Source: Aliivibrio fischeri
GTDB taxonomy: Bacteria > Pseudomonadota > Gammaproteobacteria > Enterobacterales > Vibrionaceae
Reading direction: 5' to 3'
Length of the DNA stretch: 64,000 nt
Assembly (NCBI RefSeq): GCF_009727955.1
Contig: NZ_WOBR01000004.1
Location: forward strand, 1,179,724 to 1,243,723
Shown piece after piece: positions 9,007 through 18,024 of this stretch. The notes under the pieces were generated by a model. It made no database searches and was not told the origin of the DNA. It saw nothing but the letters and a program-made list of their open reading frames with translations. Within the stretch, counting starts at the first letter, position 1. Each line of letters starts with the position of its first letter. Position numbers and translations under genes: made by a program.

Positions 9007-9633
9007 TTATCCGTTATTATTTTGAGTTGTTGTATTTGAATGCGAGAACGTTTTAATTTTTATGACGTAACCAAAGTCTGGACTTGTTAACACAATTTCA
9101 CCACTTAGTTTGTCTGTAATGGAATCATAACGAGCATCAAGGATCGTTTTTCCTAATTCATTCACTAATGTTCTATGATTGCCATTTTCGTTTAGTTGCC
9201 AGCCAATGCTAGTTAAACTTCCTTGCCATGCTTCAAGTGGCCACAAGGTAATCATGACATTAAATAGCACTTGTTCTGGCGGTGGTAGCGTGTCACTTAA
9301 CCCTGCCATTACGTAAGTATCCAATGTTTCACCATCATAATCTAAGCTTAATAAACGAGAGCCCCATGAAGCAAAACCAGCTAATACCAAGTCATTACCT
9401 GTCAGTTGCAGTTGAACAGGAAGTTGATTTTTATTTCCCTGCCACTCAACTGAGATCAATTGGCTTAATGATAAGTCACTGCCATACTCTTCTGGTTGAG
9501 GTAAAGTAACAAATTGTCCTTGTGACACTTCAACTTGATTCGGTTGCTTTATTGGCTTAGCTGCACATCCCATCAAAAGAAAGGATAGAACAAGCGCTAT
9601 AAGATGGTGGACTTTTATGGCCTTATGATGCAT
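9007..9633 (-). CDS. DUF3261 lipoprotein of the APE cluster
   Basis: 208 residues. The signal peptide ends in the lipobox L-M-G-C, so it is a likely outer-membrane or periplasmic lipoprotein. The rest is a beta-rich domain typical of the DUF3261 proteins found in APE clusters. Its gene overlaps the upstream MMPL exporter gene by 11 bp, which places it with the export and anchoring machinery (LolA-like carrier, exporter). It may help move or dock the polyene lipid at the outer membrane, but no catalytic motif is visible. Confidence 0.7.
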   Translation of the reverse strand: MHHKAIKVHHLIALVLSFLLMGCAAKPIKQPNQVEVSQGQFVTLPQPEEYGSDLSLSQLISVEWQGNKNQLPVQLQLTGNDLVLAGFASWGSRLLSLDYDGETLDTYVMAGLSDTLPPPEQVLFNVMITLWPLEAWQGSLTSIGWQLNENGNHRTLVNELGKTILDARYDSITDKLSGEIVLTSPDFGYVIKIKTFSHSNTTTQNNNG

Positions 9634-11995
9634 CTTTTTTCTCCGAAGACGTATTGATGTGCCCTTTACTCTCTTTATTTTGTTGGCTTAACGGAGCCAA
9701 TAACCAAGCAACGATAATCCCTGTTAGTACCGTAATACCGAAGCTATGAATCGCTTGGGTTTCACTCAAGGCTAATAAACCAAATGACAAAATCGTCGTT
9801 AACGCAGATAAAGAAATCGCTAGTAGTGTACTTTCTTTGTGTGAATCATCACTTTGCTTATTCTGCTCTGCGAAAAACAAGGTGTAATCTATCCCTATCC
9901 CTAAAATCAACATCAAGGCCAGTAGATTAAACAAATTCAACGGCACGCCAGTTAAAACGGTTACGGCTAAACCGGCACAACCCGCTATAAATGGTGGCAA
10001 TACAATTAAAAACGCCTGTTTCATTTTATAACGAGGTAACAACAGTAAGAAAATAACAGCATAAGCAAACAGCAATAGCTCGGTAATACGATGTCGATAA
10101 TCGGCAAATAAACGAGAGATCTCTTCTGCTTTATTTAAGTAAGTAATGTGATTATCCGCTGCAAATGCTTGTAACTCAGTACTGTTCACTTCTTGATTAA
10201 AAGTGATCACCGAAGCAAATACACCATCGATTTTACCTAACCATAAAAAACCAACCGTATCTGATATTGGTGATGCTAAGAAGCCATCTATAGTCAAAGG
10301 CTGATATTTCTGTGAAAAATCCAATGCTGTTTTTTGTTGTATTACACTTTGATAATACTCAGATTGTTGCTGATACAGATGTTTAATTAATTGGTAATTT
10401 TCTTGTTGTCTTTTTTGTGACGGCACATAACGACTAATTGATTGATAGCCACCGAAATCACCACGTTTATCCAATTTAGTCGATATGGTTTCTAACTTTT
10501 GCAGTAACTCTTCTTCAGAACTGTCTCGTACAAGTAATAGTTGTTGAGAGCCACCGACACCTGTAATCGCTTTTATTTCTCTTTCTTGCTGTTGTAGTGC
10601 GTGTGGTAACGCTTGAAGCTGACGAATATCATCATCGTATTTCGCCATGTAGACGCCAAAGCTTGCAGCAATCAATAAACTTAATGGTAATACTAATCGA
10701 ATAAGAGGCTGCTGCCATACCAAGAGCCATTGACTCAACGCTCGCTGCATCGGTACTTGGTTATATTGATTTGGTTTACTTGCCAGTACTGGATACCAAC
10801 ATACCACGGTAAAATAGGCTGCTGTTAAACCAATAGCGGAAAATAAGGACAGTTGCTGTAACCCAGGGAAAGGCGCAATCAGCATTCCTAAATAACCAAT
10901 TAAACTGGTAATTAATCCCAAGGTAATGGCAGGAAAAAGTTGCTGAATACCCACCACTGAATTCCATTTTTTACCCGCATGAAGTCGATCGGTTAAAAAG
11001 TGAAATGCATAATCAATAGAAACCCCAATTAAGCTGGCACCAAAAACCAAACTAAACAGGTGAATCGTCCCAAATAAAGCGATCGTCAATACATAAGCAC
11101 AAGCAAGTCCCGTTGAAATGGAAAGTAAAGCCAGTGCTAAAGGCAAAGTGCTACGATAAACTAAAAAGACAAGAACAATGATCCCAATAAGAGACCCAAG
11201 ACCAATAGTGCTGATCTCCCCTTTGGCGCTTTCTGTCCCGTGAGCGGCATAAAAGATCACGCCAGTATGTTGAATATCAACCGAGAATGTCTTTGATACT
11301 TTATTCTCAAGTGACGCTAATTGAGGTAATTGCTGCTGCAAAGAGAGTTGGTATGATGATCCTGATAGATCGGCGGTGATCACTATGTATTCTTTATCAT
11401 CGTGTTTGGCAATCAGATAACCATTCTCAACTTGAACATTACCTGAGCTTTGAGTTAATCCCGATAAATAATCTCGAAATAACAAGAAAGGATCGTTCTC
11501 TAACTCTCCACCAGTTACACCTGAAAATGGATTGTATAGTGCGTGTAATACCTTTTGAACTTGCTGTTCTGGTGCTTGTTTTAATTGCTGAGCTTGTTGT
11601 TCTGTCAGTAACTGAGCACGAGCAGGAAAATAAAATTTCCCCCACGCTTGTTGTTGCTCAGGACTTATCGTTGCCGTTACCGAATCAAACATAGGTAACG
11701 CAACCAGTTCTTCATTAAACTGATCAACGGCTTCAATCAGTTTTTTACTGTCACCTTGGGTTTGGCTAACCACAAACACCACTTTATCACTCATGGTGTT
11801 AGCAATATTATCAAACGCTTGCTGAGCAACCTTATCTTGTTGATTATCAGGTAATAACGCCAAGATATTGGTTTCTATTGGCAGTGCGCCTTTGGTTGTA
11901 CATTGATAACCAAATACCCCTGCGACTCCTAATAGAACCAATGCCCAAACCAGAGCTAAAACTCGTGGTTTTATCCAATTAGAATTCGAAAACAC
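9623..11995 (-). CDS. MMPL/RND-family exporter of the APE cluster
   Basis: 790 residues in two similar halves, each with one transmembrane helix, a large periplasmic domain and a block of about five helices. The repeated signature G-V-S-I-D-Y-A-F-H and G-I-G-I-D-Y-T-L-F carries the paired Asp residues in the helices thought to carry protons in RND/MMPL transporters. It resembles the predicted exporters (COG4258) of aryl polyene and xanthomonadin clusters. It probably moves the polyene lipid out of the inner membrane. The gene overlaps both neighbours (11 and 17 bp). Confidence 0.85.
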   Translation of the reverse strand: MFSNSNWIKPRVLALVWALVLLGVAGVFGYQCTTKGALPIETNILALLPDNQQDKVAQQAFDNIANTMSDKVVFVVSQTQGDSKKLIEAVDQFNEELVALPMFDSVTATISPEQQQAWGKFYFPARAQLLTEQQAQQLKQAPEQQVQKVLHALYNPFSGVTGGELENDPFLLFRDYLSGLTQSSGNVQVENGYLIAKHDDKEYIVITADLSGSSYQLSLQQQLPQLASLENKVSKTFSVDIQHTGVIFYAAHGTESAKGEISTIGLGSLIGIIVLVFLVYRSTLPLALALLSISTGLACAYVLTIALFGTIHLFSLVFGASLIGVSIDYAFHFLTDRLHAGKKWNSVVGIQQLFPAITLGLITSLIGYLGMLIAPFPGLQQLSLFSAIGLTAAYFTVVCWYPVLASKPNQYNQVPMQRALSQWLLVWQQPLIRLVLPLSLLIAASFGVYMAKYDDDIRQLQALPHALQQQEREIKAITGVGGSQQLLLVRDSSEEELLQKLETISTKLDKRGDFGGYQSISRYVPSQKRQQENYQLIKHLYQQQSEYYQSVIQQKTALDFSQKYQPLTIDGFLASPISDTVGFLWLGKIDGVFASVITFNQEVNSTELQAFAADNHITYLNKAEEISRLFADYRHRITELLLFAYAVIFLLLLPRYKMKQAFLIVLPPFIAGCAGLAVTVLTGVPLNLFNLLALMLILGIGIDYTLFFAEQNKQSDDSHKESTLLAISLSALTTILSFGLLALSETQAIHSFGITVLTGIIVAWLLAPLSQQNKESKGHINTSSEKKDAS

Positions 11996-12599
11996 GTAAC
12001 TCTTCTTCTGTTAAGGTCGCAGGTTGTGTCGACTGATTAGTAAATATCATTTCAGTGACATCGCCTCGCACTTCACTTAATACCACTCGATTTAAATATT
12101 CATTCCCCTCAATTTTTATAGTTTTAAATACACTGTCAATTGGGGTTTTAGTTGGAGTGAGTATTAATGTCCAAGCGTCTTTTTCACCCGTTAATTGCAG
12201 AGTGAAATTTTCTTTAATGGATTCCGTATCGCCTTTAAATAGAGATAGAAATAGACGAGTAAAATAAAACGCCATTGGATTATCTGAATCCGTCATGACT
12301 TGAGATTCACCATTAATAGATTGGCGAAGTTTATTTTGCGTTAGGGTCAGCGCAATCGGAAAAGGCGTTGTTTGTTGCCACAATAACCCCTTTTCATGGT
12401 CTAACAAAAAAGTACCTGATGTCGATAAAGGCTGCGCAAACATCTGCATGGTTCTTACTTGTTTAAAATCACCACGAACAAGAGTCGATTTTGCGAGTTG
12501 CTGCTGCAAGTCATCGACACTAAATGCAAAGCTATTTACGCTAAAAAGCATAACAAACGATGCCATCAATAATGACCAATAACGTTTAATATTAAGCAT
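11979..12599 (-). CDS. LolA-like outer-membrane lipoprotein carrier homologue
   Basis: 206 residues with a Sec signal peptide (ending near V-N-S-F-A). The mature part opens with VDDLQQQLAKSTLVRGDFKQVRTM, the pattern of LolA-like periplasmic carriers, followed by a beta-rich incomplete barrel. In APE clusters this protein is presumed to ferry the lipid-linked polyene across the periplasm, as LolA does for lipoproteins. It overlaps the exporter gene (17 bp) and the thioesterase gene (8 bp). Confidence 0.82.
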   Translation of the reverse strand: MLNIKRYWSLLMASFVMLFSVNSFAFSVDDLQQQLAKSTLVRGDFKQVRTMQMFAQPLSTSGTFLLDHEKGLLWQQTTPFPIALTLTQNKLRQSINGESQVMTDSDNPMAFYFTRLFLSLFKGDTESIKENFTLQLTGEKDAWTLILTPTKTPIDSVFKTIKIEGNEYLNRVVLSEVRGDVTEMIFTNQSTQPATLTEEELRVFEF

Positions 12600-13038
12600 T
12601 ATGATAAGCCTCTACTTTATTGGTAAATACACGAGGAGAGACAAAACACATCTCTTCTGTTTCTATACTTACGGCCACTTGCATTGTGTGAGCTTTAGTC
12701 ATACGCACGTTGGTTTCAGCATCATAGATAACATAATCAACACGCATGCGGTTTTCCCATTCAGTTAGTGTCGCCACTACTCGGATCTTATGATCATAAG
12801 GAATGGATTTAACGTACTTTACACGAGTATCAATGATGGGCCAGACATAGCCTGACGCCATCATATCTCGATAGCTATAACCGATTTTTTCAAGCATTTC
12901 ATGGCGTGCTTTTTCAAAAAATCGGAAATAATTACCGTGATACACAACGCCCATCGGATCCGCATCCTGAAAGGCGGTTGTGATCATCACTTCTGCGCTT
13001 AATACATTCACTGGCTTAGCTTCATTTGTATTAGTCAC
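12592..13038 (-). CDS. 4HBT-family acyl-CoA/ACP thioesterase of the APE cluster
   Basis: 148 residues, hotdog fold. The catalytic segment is FQDADPMGVVYHGNYFRFFEK's pattern: an Asp (about residue 27) followed by G-V-V-Y-H-x-N-Y, as in 4-hydroxybenzoyl-CoA and YbgC-type thioesterases. It may release the finished aryl polyene or edit mis-primed carrier protein. Which one cannot be read from sequence. It is embedded in the operon, 11 bp after the ammonia-lyase gene and overlapping the LolA-like gene. Confidence 0.8.
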   Translation of the reverse strand: MTNTNEAKPVNVLSAEVMITTAFQDADPMGVVYHGNYFRFFEKARHEMLEKIGYSYRDMMASGYVWPIIDTRVKYVKSIPYDHKIRVVATLTEWENRMRVDYVIYDAETNVRMTKAHTMQVAVSIETEEMCFVSPRVFTNKVEAYHNA

Positions 13039-13049
13039 AACATTTAACC

Positions 13050-14585
13050 TTAATATAGAGTCCAGTGCTGCTGCTGAATCTTCGCCATAAAGTTACGTAA
13101 ATCGTTCTCTAATGGTCGGTCTTCATCAACAAAAGCAAATTCAGTTAATACTGCATCACGCATGGCTTTAAGCTCTGTACTTAACTGGGTATCATCAAGC
13201 TCACCTTGTTTTTCACGCAACACTAACGCTTGAGTTGCCGCTAATAATGAAGCTGATGTCACTTGCTCTGTTAACTGTAAAACACGTAAGCAATCACGAG
13301 AGGCAATCGTACCCATGCTCACTTTATCTTGGTTATGGCACTCTGTTGAACGTGAGAACACACTTGCTGGCATCGTGCCTTTAAGCGCTTCTGCTGTCCA
13401 TGCTGAGATACCAATTTGTACCGCTTTAAAGCCATGGTTAATTGGTTTACGAGCCCCTGTAGAACCCGTCAGGTTAAATGGTAAACCGTTATTGAATTTG
13501 TAATCCATTAGCTGTGCCATTTGGCGGTCTAATAAATCAGCAATGTTCGCTACTGCGGTTTTTAGCATGTCCATTGCCATTGCAATATGACCACCATAGA
13601 AATGACCACCATGAAGAACACGCTCATTATCACCATCGATAATTGGGTTATCGTTCGCACTATTTAATTCATTTTCAATCATTTGACGTAAAAACGGTAG
13701 GCTATCTTGAAGTACACCAATCACATGTGGTGCACAACGAAGTGAGTAGCGGTCTTGCAGACGATCGCTGTTTCTTGGTGGTGTTTCATTATGTAGATCA
13801 GAACGTAACCAAGCAGCAATTTGTTGTTGACCTGGATGTGGTTTAACCGCAAATAACGCTTCATCAAAGTGGAAGTCATTACCTTGCATACCTACCGATA
13901 CCATTGCGGTGATCTTAGTTGCCATTTGAGCTAAATACTCAGCACGCTTATACGCTAAACACGCTAATGCTGTCATCACTGATGTACCATTCATTAAAGC
14001 CAAACCTTCTTTTGGCTTAAGCTTGATTGGTGTGATGTTTAGCTCTTTAAATACATCTGCAGTTGCACGGATTTCGCCTTTATAGATCACTTCACGCTCA
14101 CCAATAAGTGCAGCCGCAAGATAAGATAATGGCGTTAAATCACCACTGGCACCCACTGAACCCTCTTGAGGAATACGTGGAGATACGCCGTGATTAATTA
14201 GAGTGACGATTTGGTTAAGCAGATCGTGAGTAACGCCCGATACCCCTTGTGATAAAGAGCATAAACGAGTCGCTAATACGGCACGAGCTTGTTGTTCATC
14301 TAAGTTTTCACCTAAACCACAACCGTGGAAACGAGTTAAATGTAGCGGTAATTCATCCACTAAATCCATTGGGATTGCTACAGTACAAGAGTCACCATAA
14401 CCCGTTGTTACACCATAGATCACGCCTTCTTCTTTTAATAAACGTTCTAAAAACTCAACACCACGGTCAATTTTGGCAGTGAATTCATCAGAGTTATTAA
14501 GTTGTGCATTTGCACCATTTGCGATATCAACAACGTCTTCAATTGTCAGACGTCCTTTACCAAATGTAATTGAATTAGTTGTCAT
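13050..14585 (-). CDS. HAL/TAL-type aromatic amino acid ammonia-lyase
   Basis: 511 residues, full length for the bacterial histidine/tyrosine ammonia-lyase family. The prosthetic MIO group should form from Ala146-Ser147-Gly148 (in GSVGASGDLTPL), and Tyr63 in V-T-T-G-Y-G is the expected catalytic tyrosine. The substrate-selectivity site reads Phe86-His87 (LTRFHGCG), unlike the Ser-His of true HutH, so I infer an aromatic amino acid, most likely tyrosine, deaminated to a coumarate-type starter for the polyene. It lies inside the APE operon, overlapping the upstream glycosyltransferase/acyltransferase gene by 11 bp, with no hut genes nearby. Confidence 0.85.
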   Translation of the reverse strand: MTTNSITFGKGRLTIEDVVDIANGANAQLNNSDEFTAKIDRGVEFLERLLKEEGVIYGVTTGYGDSCTVAIPMDLVDELPLHLTRFHGCGLGENLDEQQARAVLATRLCSLSQGVSGVTHDLLNQIVTLINHGVSPRIPQEGSVGASGDLTPLSYLAAALIGEREVIYKGEIRATADVFKELNITPIKLKPKEGLALMNGTSVMTALACLAYKRAEYLAQMATKITAMVSVGMQGNDFHFDEALFAVKPHPGQQQIAAWLRSDLHNETPPRNSDRLQDRYSLRCAPHVIGVLQDSLPFLRQMIENELNSANDNPIIDGDNERVLHGGHFYGGHIAMAMDMLKTAVANIADLLDRQMAQLMDYKFNNGLPFNLTGSTGARKPINHGFKAVQIGISAWTAEALKGTMPASVFSRSTECHNQDKVSMGTIASRDCLRVLQLTEQVTSASLLAATQALVLREKQGELDDTQLSTELKAMRDAVLTEFAFVDEDRPLENDLRNFMAKIQQQHWTLY

Positions 14586-16266
14586 CTTTCTTTCCAGTTA
14601 ACTGCCAAAAATTAAAAAAGTTATACCATTGTGATGGTGCTTTTAATGTGAAATGCTCCAGACGTTGAGCATAATTTTGTACGACTTCTTGCAAAGCCTC
14701 TTCTCGCTTACCACGAGGTAATATGATTTGTTCAGAAAACGGTTCTAAATACACATCAAACAGCGGATCTTTTTGTGTGTCATCACGAAGTCCAAACATT
14801 AAATATACTGGTTGCTTTAAAATAGAGGCCAACATAAATGGCCCTTGAGGGAATGGCGCAGGTTTACCAAGAAAATCAGCCCAAATAACTCGATTTTCTT
14901 TTGTAACCGAGGTTCTATCCCCAACGATCACAATCCATTCACCATCATCAATTTTTTGCTGTAATAAAATCGCTGTATCAGGCCCTATTTTAGACACCTG
15001 AATAACATTCACTTCTGATTGTGGATTAACGGTTTTCATTACCGTATTAAAACGCTCTGCATGCTCAGTAAAAACTAACGCATTAATCTTAAGATGAGTA
15101 TGACGACGGCTAAGCGCACGACATAGTTCTAGATTTCCTAAATGAGAACCCAGTAATACAATGCCTTTTTCACGCTGAGCTAACGTTTCATAGTGTTCAA
15201 TTCCATGCACGGTAAGGTTCTTATCTGAGAAATCCCCACGCCATGCCGCTAACTTATCTAACATGGTTTCACCAAAAGAAACTAAATGACGATAAGTGGT
15301 TAACTTTTCAGGTAATTGAATGCCTTTAATTCGAGCATAAGCGTTTACTTGTTGAATGAAGTCATCAGAAGCGTCTTTAACTGAACCACCACGTAGGTAG
15401 TAATAAGCCATGACTGGTTTGAGTAATAGTGAAAAAACCTTGCGACCAAACGTTGAATAGATCCAAAGCAAAAATTGAATACCTAAAATCGTACCGCGCT
15501 CAGCATGAGACGACCAATGATCTTCTTGAACAGGTTTACGTTTTAGTAATGAAGGAATGCGAGGTAGCATGCCAAAAAATAATTTGGTGTGCATCCAACT
15601 GATTTTCACGTTATCCCATAACGCATCGAAATGAGAAATACCATCTTCTGGATAAATAACACGAGTATTGATAAAGCGAATATCGGTTTCATTCCAGTAC
15701 ATACGAACCATGATTTCTGTATCAAAATCCATACGTCGACCGATAACAGCTCGCTCTAGTACATTAATCGTTGGGCCAATAGGATAGGAACGGAAACCAC
15801 ACATGCTGTCTTTAATGGCAAAAGAAAGCGTCTCAATCCACACCCAAATATGCGTAACATAGCGACCATACAAGCGAGATTTAGGCACACTCTCATCGTA
15901 AATAGGTTGCCCAGAAATCAGAGCCGTTGGGTATTCTTGAGATTCAGCAATTAATTTAGGCAAGGCTTCAAGATCATGTTGACCATCAGCATCAATTTGA
16001 ATCGCGTGACTGTAACTTTGCTGATAGGCTTTTTCGATACCAGCAATCACAGCACCACCTTTACCTTGGTTTTCGGTCAGTGTGATTAAGGTAATCGACG
16101 CATTATTTTGAGTTACTTCTTCTAAAATACGCTTTGTTTCATTCTCACTGCCATCATCAACGATGATCATTGGATAGCCATACGACATTAATGAGTCAAC
16201 AACGGCAGGAATGGTTTTACCATGGTTATAACAAGGAATTAAAAAACAAGGACGAAAGTTAGTCAT
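14575..16266 (-). CDS. Fused family 2 glycosyltransferase and LpxL-like acyltransferase
   Basis: 563 residues in two domains. Residues about 5-230 are a GT-A glycosyltransferase with the V-D-D-G-S-E-N nucleotide-sugar motif and the D-A-D-G-Q-H metal motif. Residues about 280-555 are a lysophospholipid/lipid A-type acyltransferase with an HxxxxE catalytic motif in L-G-S-H-L-G-N-L-E. The fusion is known in APE clusters and suggests that the polyene is placed on a sugar- or glycerol-containing lipid anchor. Acceptor and sugar are not deducible. It is followed immediately by the ammonia-lyase gene. Confidence 0.85.
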   Translation of the reverse strand: MTNFRPCFLIPCYNHGKTIPAVVDSLMSYGYPMIIVDDGSENETKRILEEVTQNNASITLITLTENQGKGGAVIAGIEKAYQQSYSHAIQIDADGQHDLEALPKLIAESQEYPTALISGQPIYDESVPKSRLYGRYVTHIWVWIETLSFAIKDSMCGFRSYPIGPTINVLERAVIGRRMDFDTEIMVRMYWNETDIRFINTRVIYPEDGISHFDALWDNVKISWMHTKLFFGMLPRIPSLLKRKPVQEDHWSSHAERGTILGIQFLLWIYSTFGRKVFSLLLKPVMAYYYLRGGSVKDASDDFIQQVNAYARIKGIQLPEKLTTYRHLVSFGETMLDKLAAWRGDFSDKNLTVHGIEHYETLAQREKGIVLLGSHLGNLELCRALSRRHTHLKINALVFTEHAERFNTVMKTVNPQSEVNVIQVSKIGPDTAILLQQKIDDGEWIVIVGDRTSVTKENRVIWADFLGKPAPFPQGPFMLASILKQPVYLMFGLRDDTQKDPLFDVYLEPFSEQIILPRGKREEALQEVVQNYAQRLEHFTLKAPSQWYNFFNFWQLTGKKDDN

Positions 16267-16268
16267 GA

Positions 16269-16643
16269 TTACGCTCCTAACACAATACGGCCAGAGGCGT
16301 GATTGCTTACTGTATCGCCTTTGTTTGAACGGTAAGTAAAATACAACTTACTCTTCTCGATATCCCATTTAAGCTCAAGTTCCACTTCCATATTAGGTAA
16401 AATAGGCTCTTGAAACTTAAGCACTTCCATCCCTTTAAAGTTTGAATGCACATTAAGATACTGTTTAGCGTAATGAATAGCCCAATCAACTTGAGTAACA
16501 CCGGGTAGCAAAGGATGATTTGGAAAATGTCCGGTAAAATCTAAGATATCATCGTCAACACGCATACAAATAAGCACACTTGGCTGCGCTTCATTTACTG
16601 AGATGTCTTTTGTTGTAAGAATACTTGGCTTACGTTTTTTCAT
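16269..16643 (-). CDS. apeI: FabA/FabZ-like dehydratase subunit (ApeI)
   Basis: 124 residues, hotdog fold with the dehydratase signature G-H-F-P-N-H-P-L-L-P-G-V, whose His is the catalytic base in FabZ/FabA. The acidic residue that should follow in an E-x-x-A-Q block is replaced here by V-D-W-A-I, so the site looks incomplete alone. ApeP from the same operon keeps the Glu. The two are known to form a heterodimeric dehydratase in Xenorhabdus. Two bases separate it from the next gene. Confidence 0.82.
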   Translation of the reverse strand: MKKRKPSILTTKDISVNEAQPSVLICMRVDDDILDFTGHFPNHPLLPGVTQVDWAIHYAKQYLNVHSNFKGMEVLKFQEPILPNMEVELELKWDIEKSKLYFTYRSNKGDTVSNHASGRIVLGA

Positions 16644-16656
16644 AATCTAATCTTTC

Positions 16657-18024
16657 TTAATTATTCGCGTCACTAAACAGCTGTTTTAAATCGTGCATTT
16701 GACGTTTACCTTGGCTATTTAGTGGAATTTCACTCACATTTCGAAAACGACGAGGAATACCAACAGGCTCTAACCATTCTCGTAGTTCTGAACGCAATGT
16801 TAACCAGAACTTACCCTTAGAGCCTTGATTCATAAGTTTAGTTCCCGCTTCTGATAGAACAATCACTGCACCTAATATAGTACGTTTTTCTTCTTCCATC
16901 GGGATAACTGCGGCTTCATTAATCCACTCTAACTGCATTAATCGTTTTTCAACTTCCGTTAAAGACAACCGCTTTTCTTCAATTTTAATAACACGATCAA
17001 CTCGGCCTTTTAGCACAAACTGGCCATTATCAAGCAAGTCACAATAATCGCTGGTCGCGTACCACTCTTTTTCATCAATAAAGGGAGAAAGCAATTCTAA
17101 GCAATGCTCAATGTTTAAACGAGCTTGATGAGAAGGAAAGAAACACCACAAAGAACTTGGTTCAAACTGCTGACGATAACCAATACCGCCAGTTTCTGTA
17201 CTACCATAAACTTCAAATGGACGCAGTGAGAGTTTTTTCTCACTTTGCTCAGCCCCTTCAATAGCAAGCGGCCCACCAGATGAAAAAACCATCTGATAAG
17301 TATTGTGTCCTTCATGATCAACTAAGCGCTTAAGCAATGCAGGGCTACAAATAAGCGTTTTTTTATCATCAGGTCGATGAGATAAGATTTGCTCTGGGTA
17401 AATAAAGTTATGGCGACTAAAAGCACGCTCAGCCATTAATGGCCATAGCACTCTAAACAATAAACCATAGATATGTTGGTGTGATACCGTGCTGTAAATT
17501 TCGCTTTGTCCGAGTTTTTCACCCCATAAACTGTCTAATTGTTGAATTTCGTTATCCAATAATTGAAGGGTTTTATTTATAGGTTTCGGAGTGTCTGTTG
17601 AACCTGAAGTAAAAAGAGTAAGCGCAATATCACTAAGAATAAGCGGTGATAATTCAGCTAACTGATCACTTTTTATATCATGATAGGCAACATGCTCACT
17701 GCATGGCATCACCTTGATAATGTCATCATGAATTAGAGCATCAAAATGCTGAGATAATTCGGCCAATGCTGCTGGTTGATGATTACCTGGAAGGATCAGA
17801 TGCTTACCCGCATGGGCTAATGCAAGAAAAGTAACCGCAAAATAATAGCTATCATCAAAACACAATGCCCACTTATCTTGAGGCTTTTGCTGAAAAAACG
17901 CACATGCTTGCTGTACGTCTTTTTGAAATTGAGAATAAGAAATATATGAGTGCTGCTCATCAAAACACACCATATGGTCTGTTTTATCTTGTAATACTAA
18001 CTGCGAAAGAGAGACTGTTTTCAT
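16657..18024 (-). CDS. apeH: AMP-forming acyl/aryl-ACP ligase (ApeH)
   Basis: 455 residues from the ATG at 18024, which overlaps the upstream stop as ATGA. An upstream in-frame start at 18060 would overlap far more and lacks a ribosome site. ANL-superfamily motifs are visible: the phosphate loop F-T-S-G-S-T-D-T-P-K-P (residues 138-148), the A5 motif Y-G-S-T-E-T-G-G-I-G and the C-terminal catalytic Lys in N-S-Q-G-K-R-Q-M. It likely adenylates the aromatic acid made by the ammonia-lyase and loads it on one of the two carrier proteins. Confidence 0.85.
   Translation of the reverse strand: MKTVSLSQLVLQDKTDHMVCFDEQHSYISYSQFQKDVQQACAFFQQKPQDKWALCFDDSYYFAVTFLALAHAGKHLILPGNHQPAALAELSQHFDALIHDDIIKVMPCSEHVAYHDIKSDQLAELSPLILSDIALTLFTSGSTDTPKPINKTLQLLDNEIQQLDSLWGEKLGQSEIYSTVSHQHIYGLLFRVLWPLMAERAFSRHNFIYPEQILSHRPDDKKTLICSPALLKRLVDHEGHNTYQMVFSSGGPLAIEGAEQSEKKLSLRPFEVYGSTETGGIGYRQQFEPSSLWCFFPSHQARLNIEHCLELLSPFIDEKEWYATSDYCDLLDNGQFVLKGRVDRVIKIEEKRLSLTEVEKRLMQLEWINEAAVIPMEEEKRTILGAVIVLSEAGTKLMNQGSKGKFWLTLRSELREWLEPVGIPRRFRNVSEIPLNSQGKRQMHDLKQLFSDANN

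Noticed and set aside
13050-14585. Histidine utilisation HutH
   Set aside because: No hut neighbours, position inside the APE operon and a non-HutH selectivity pair (Phe86-His87).
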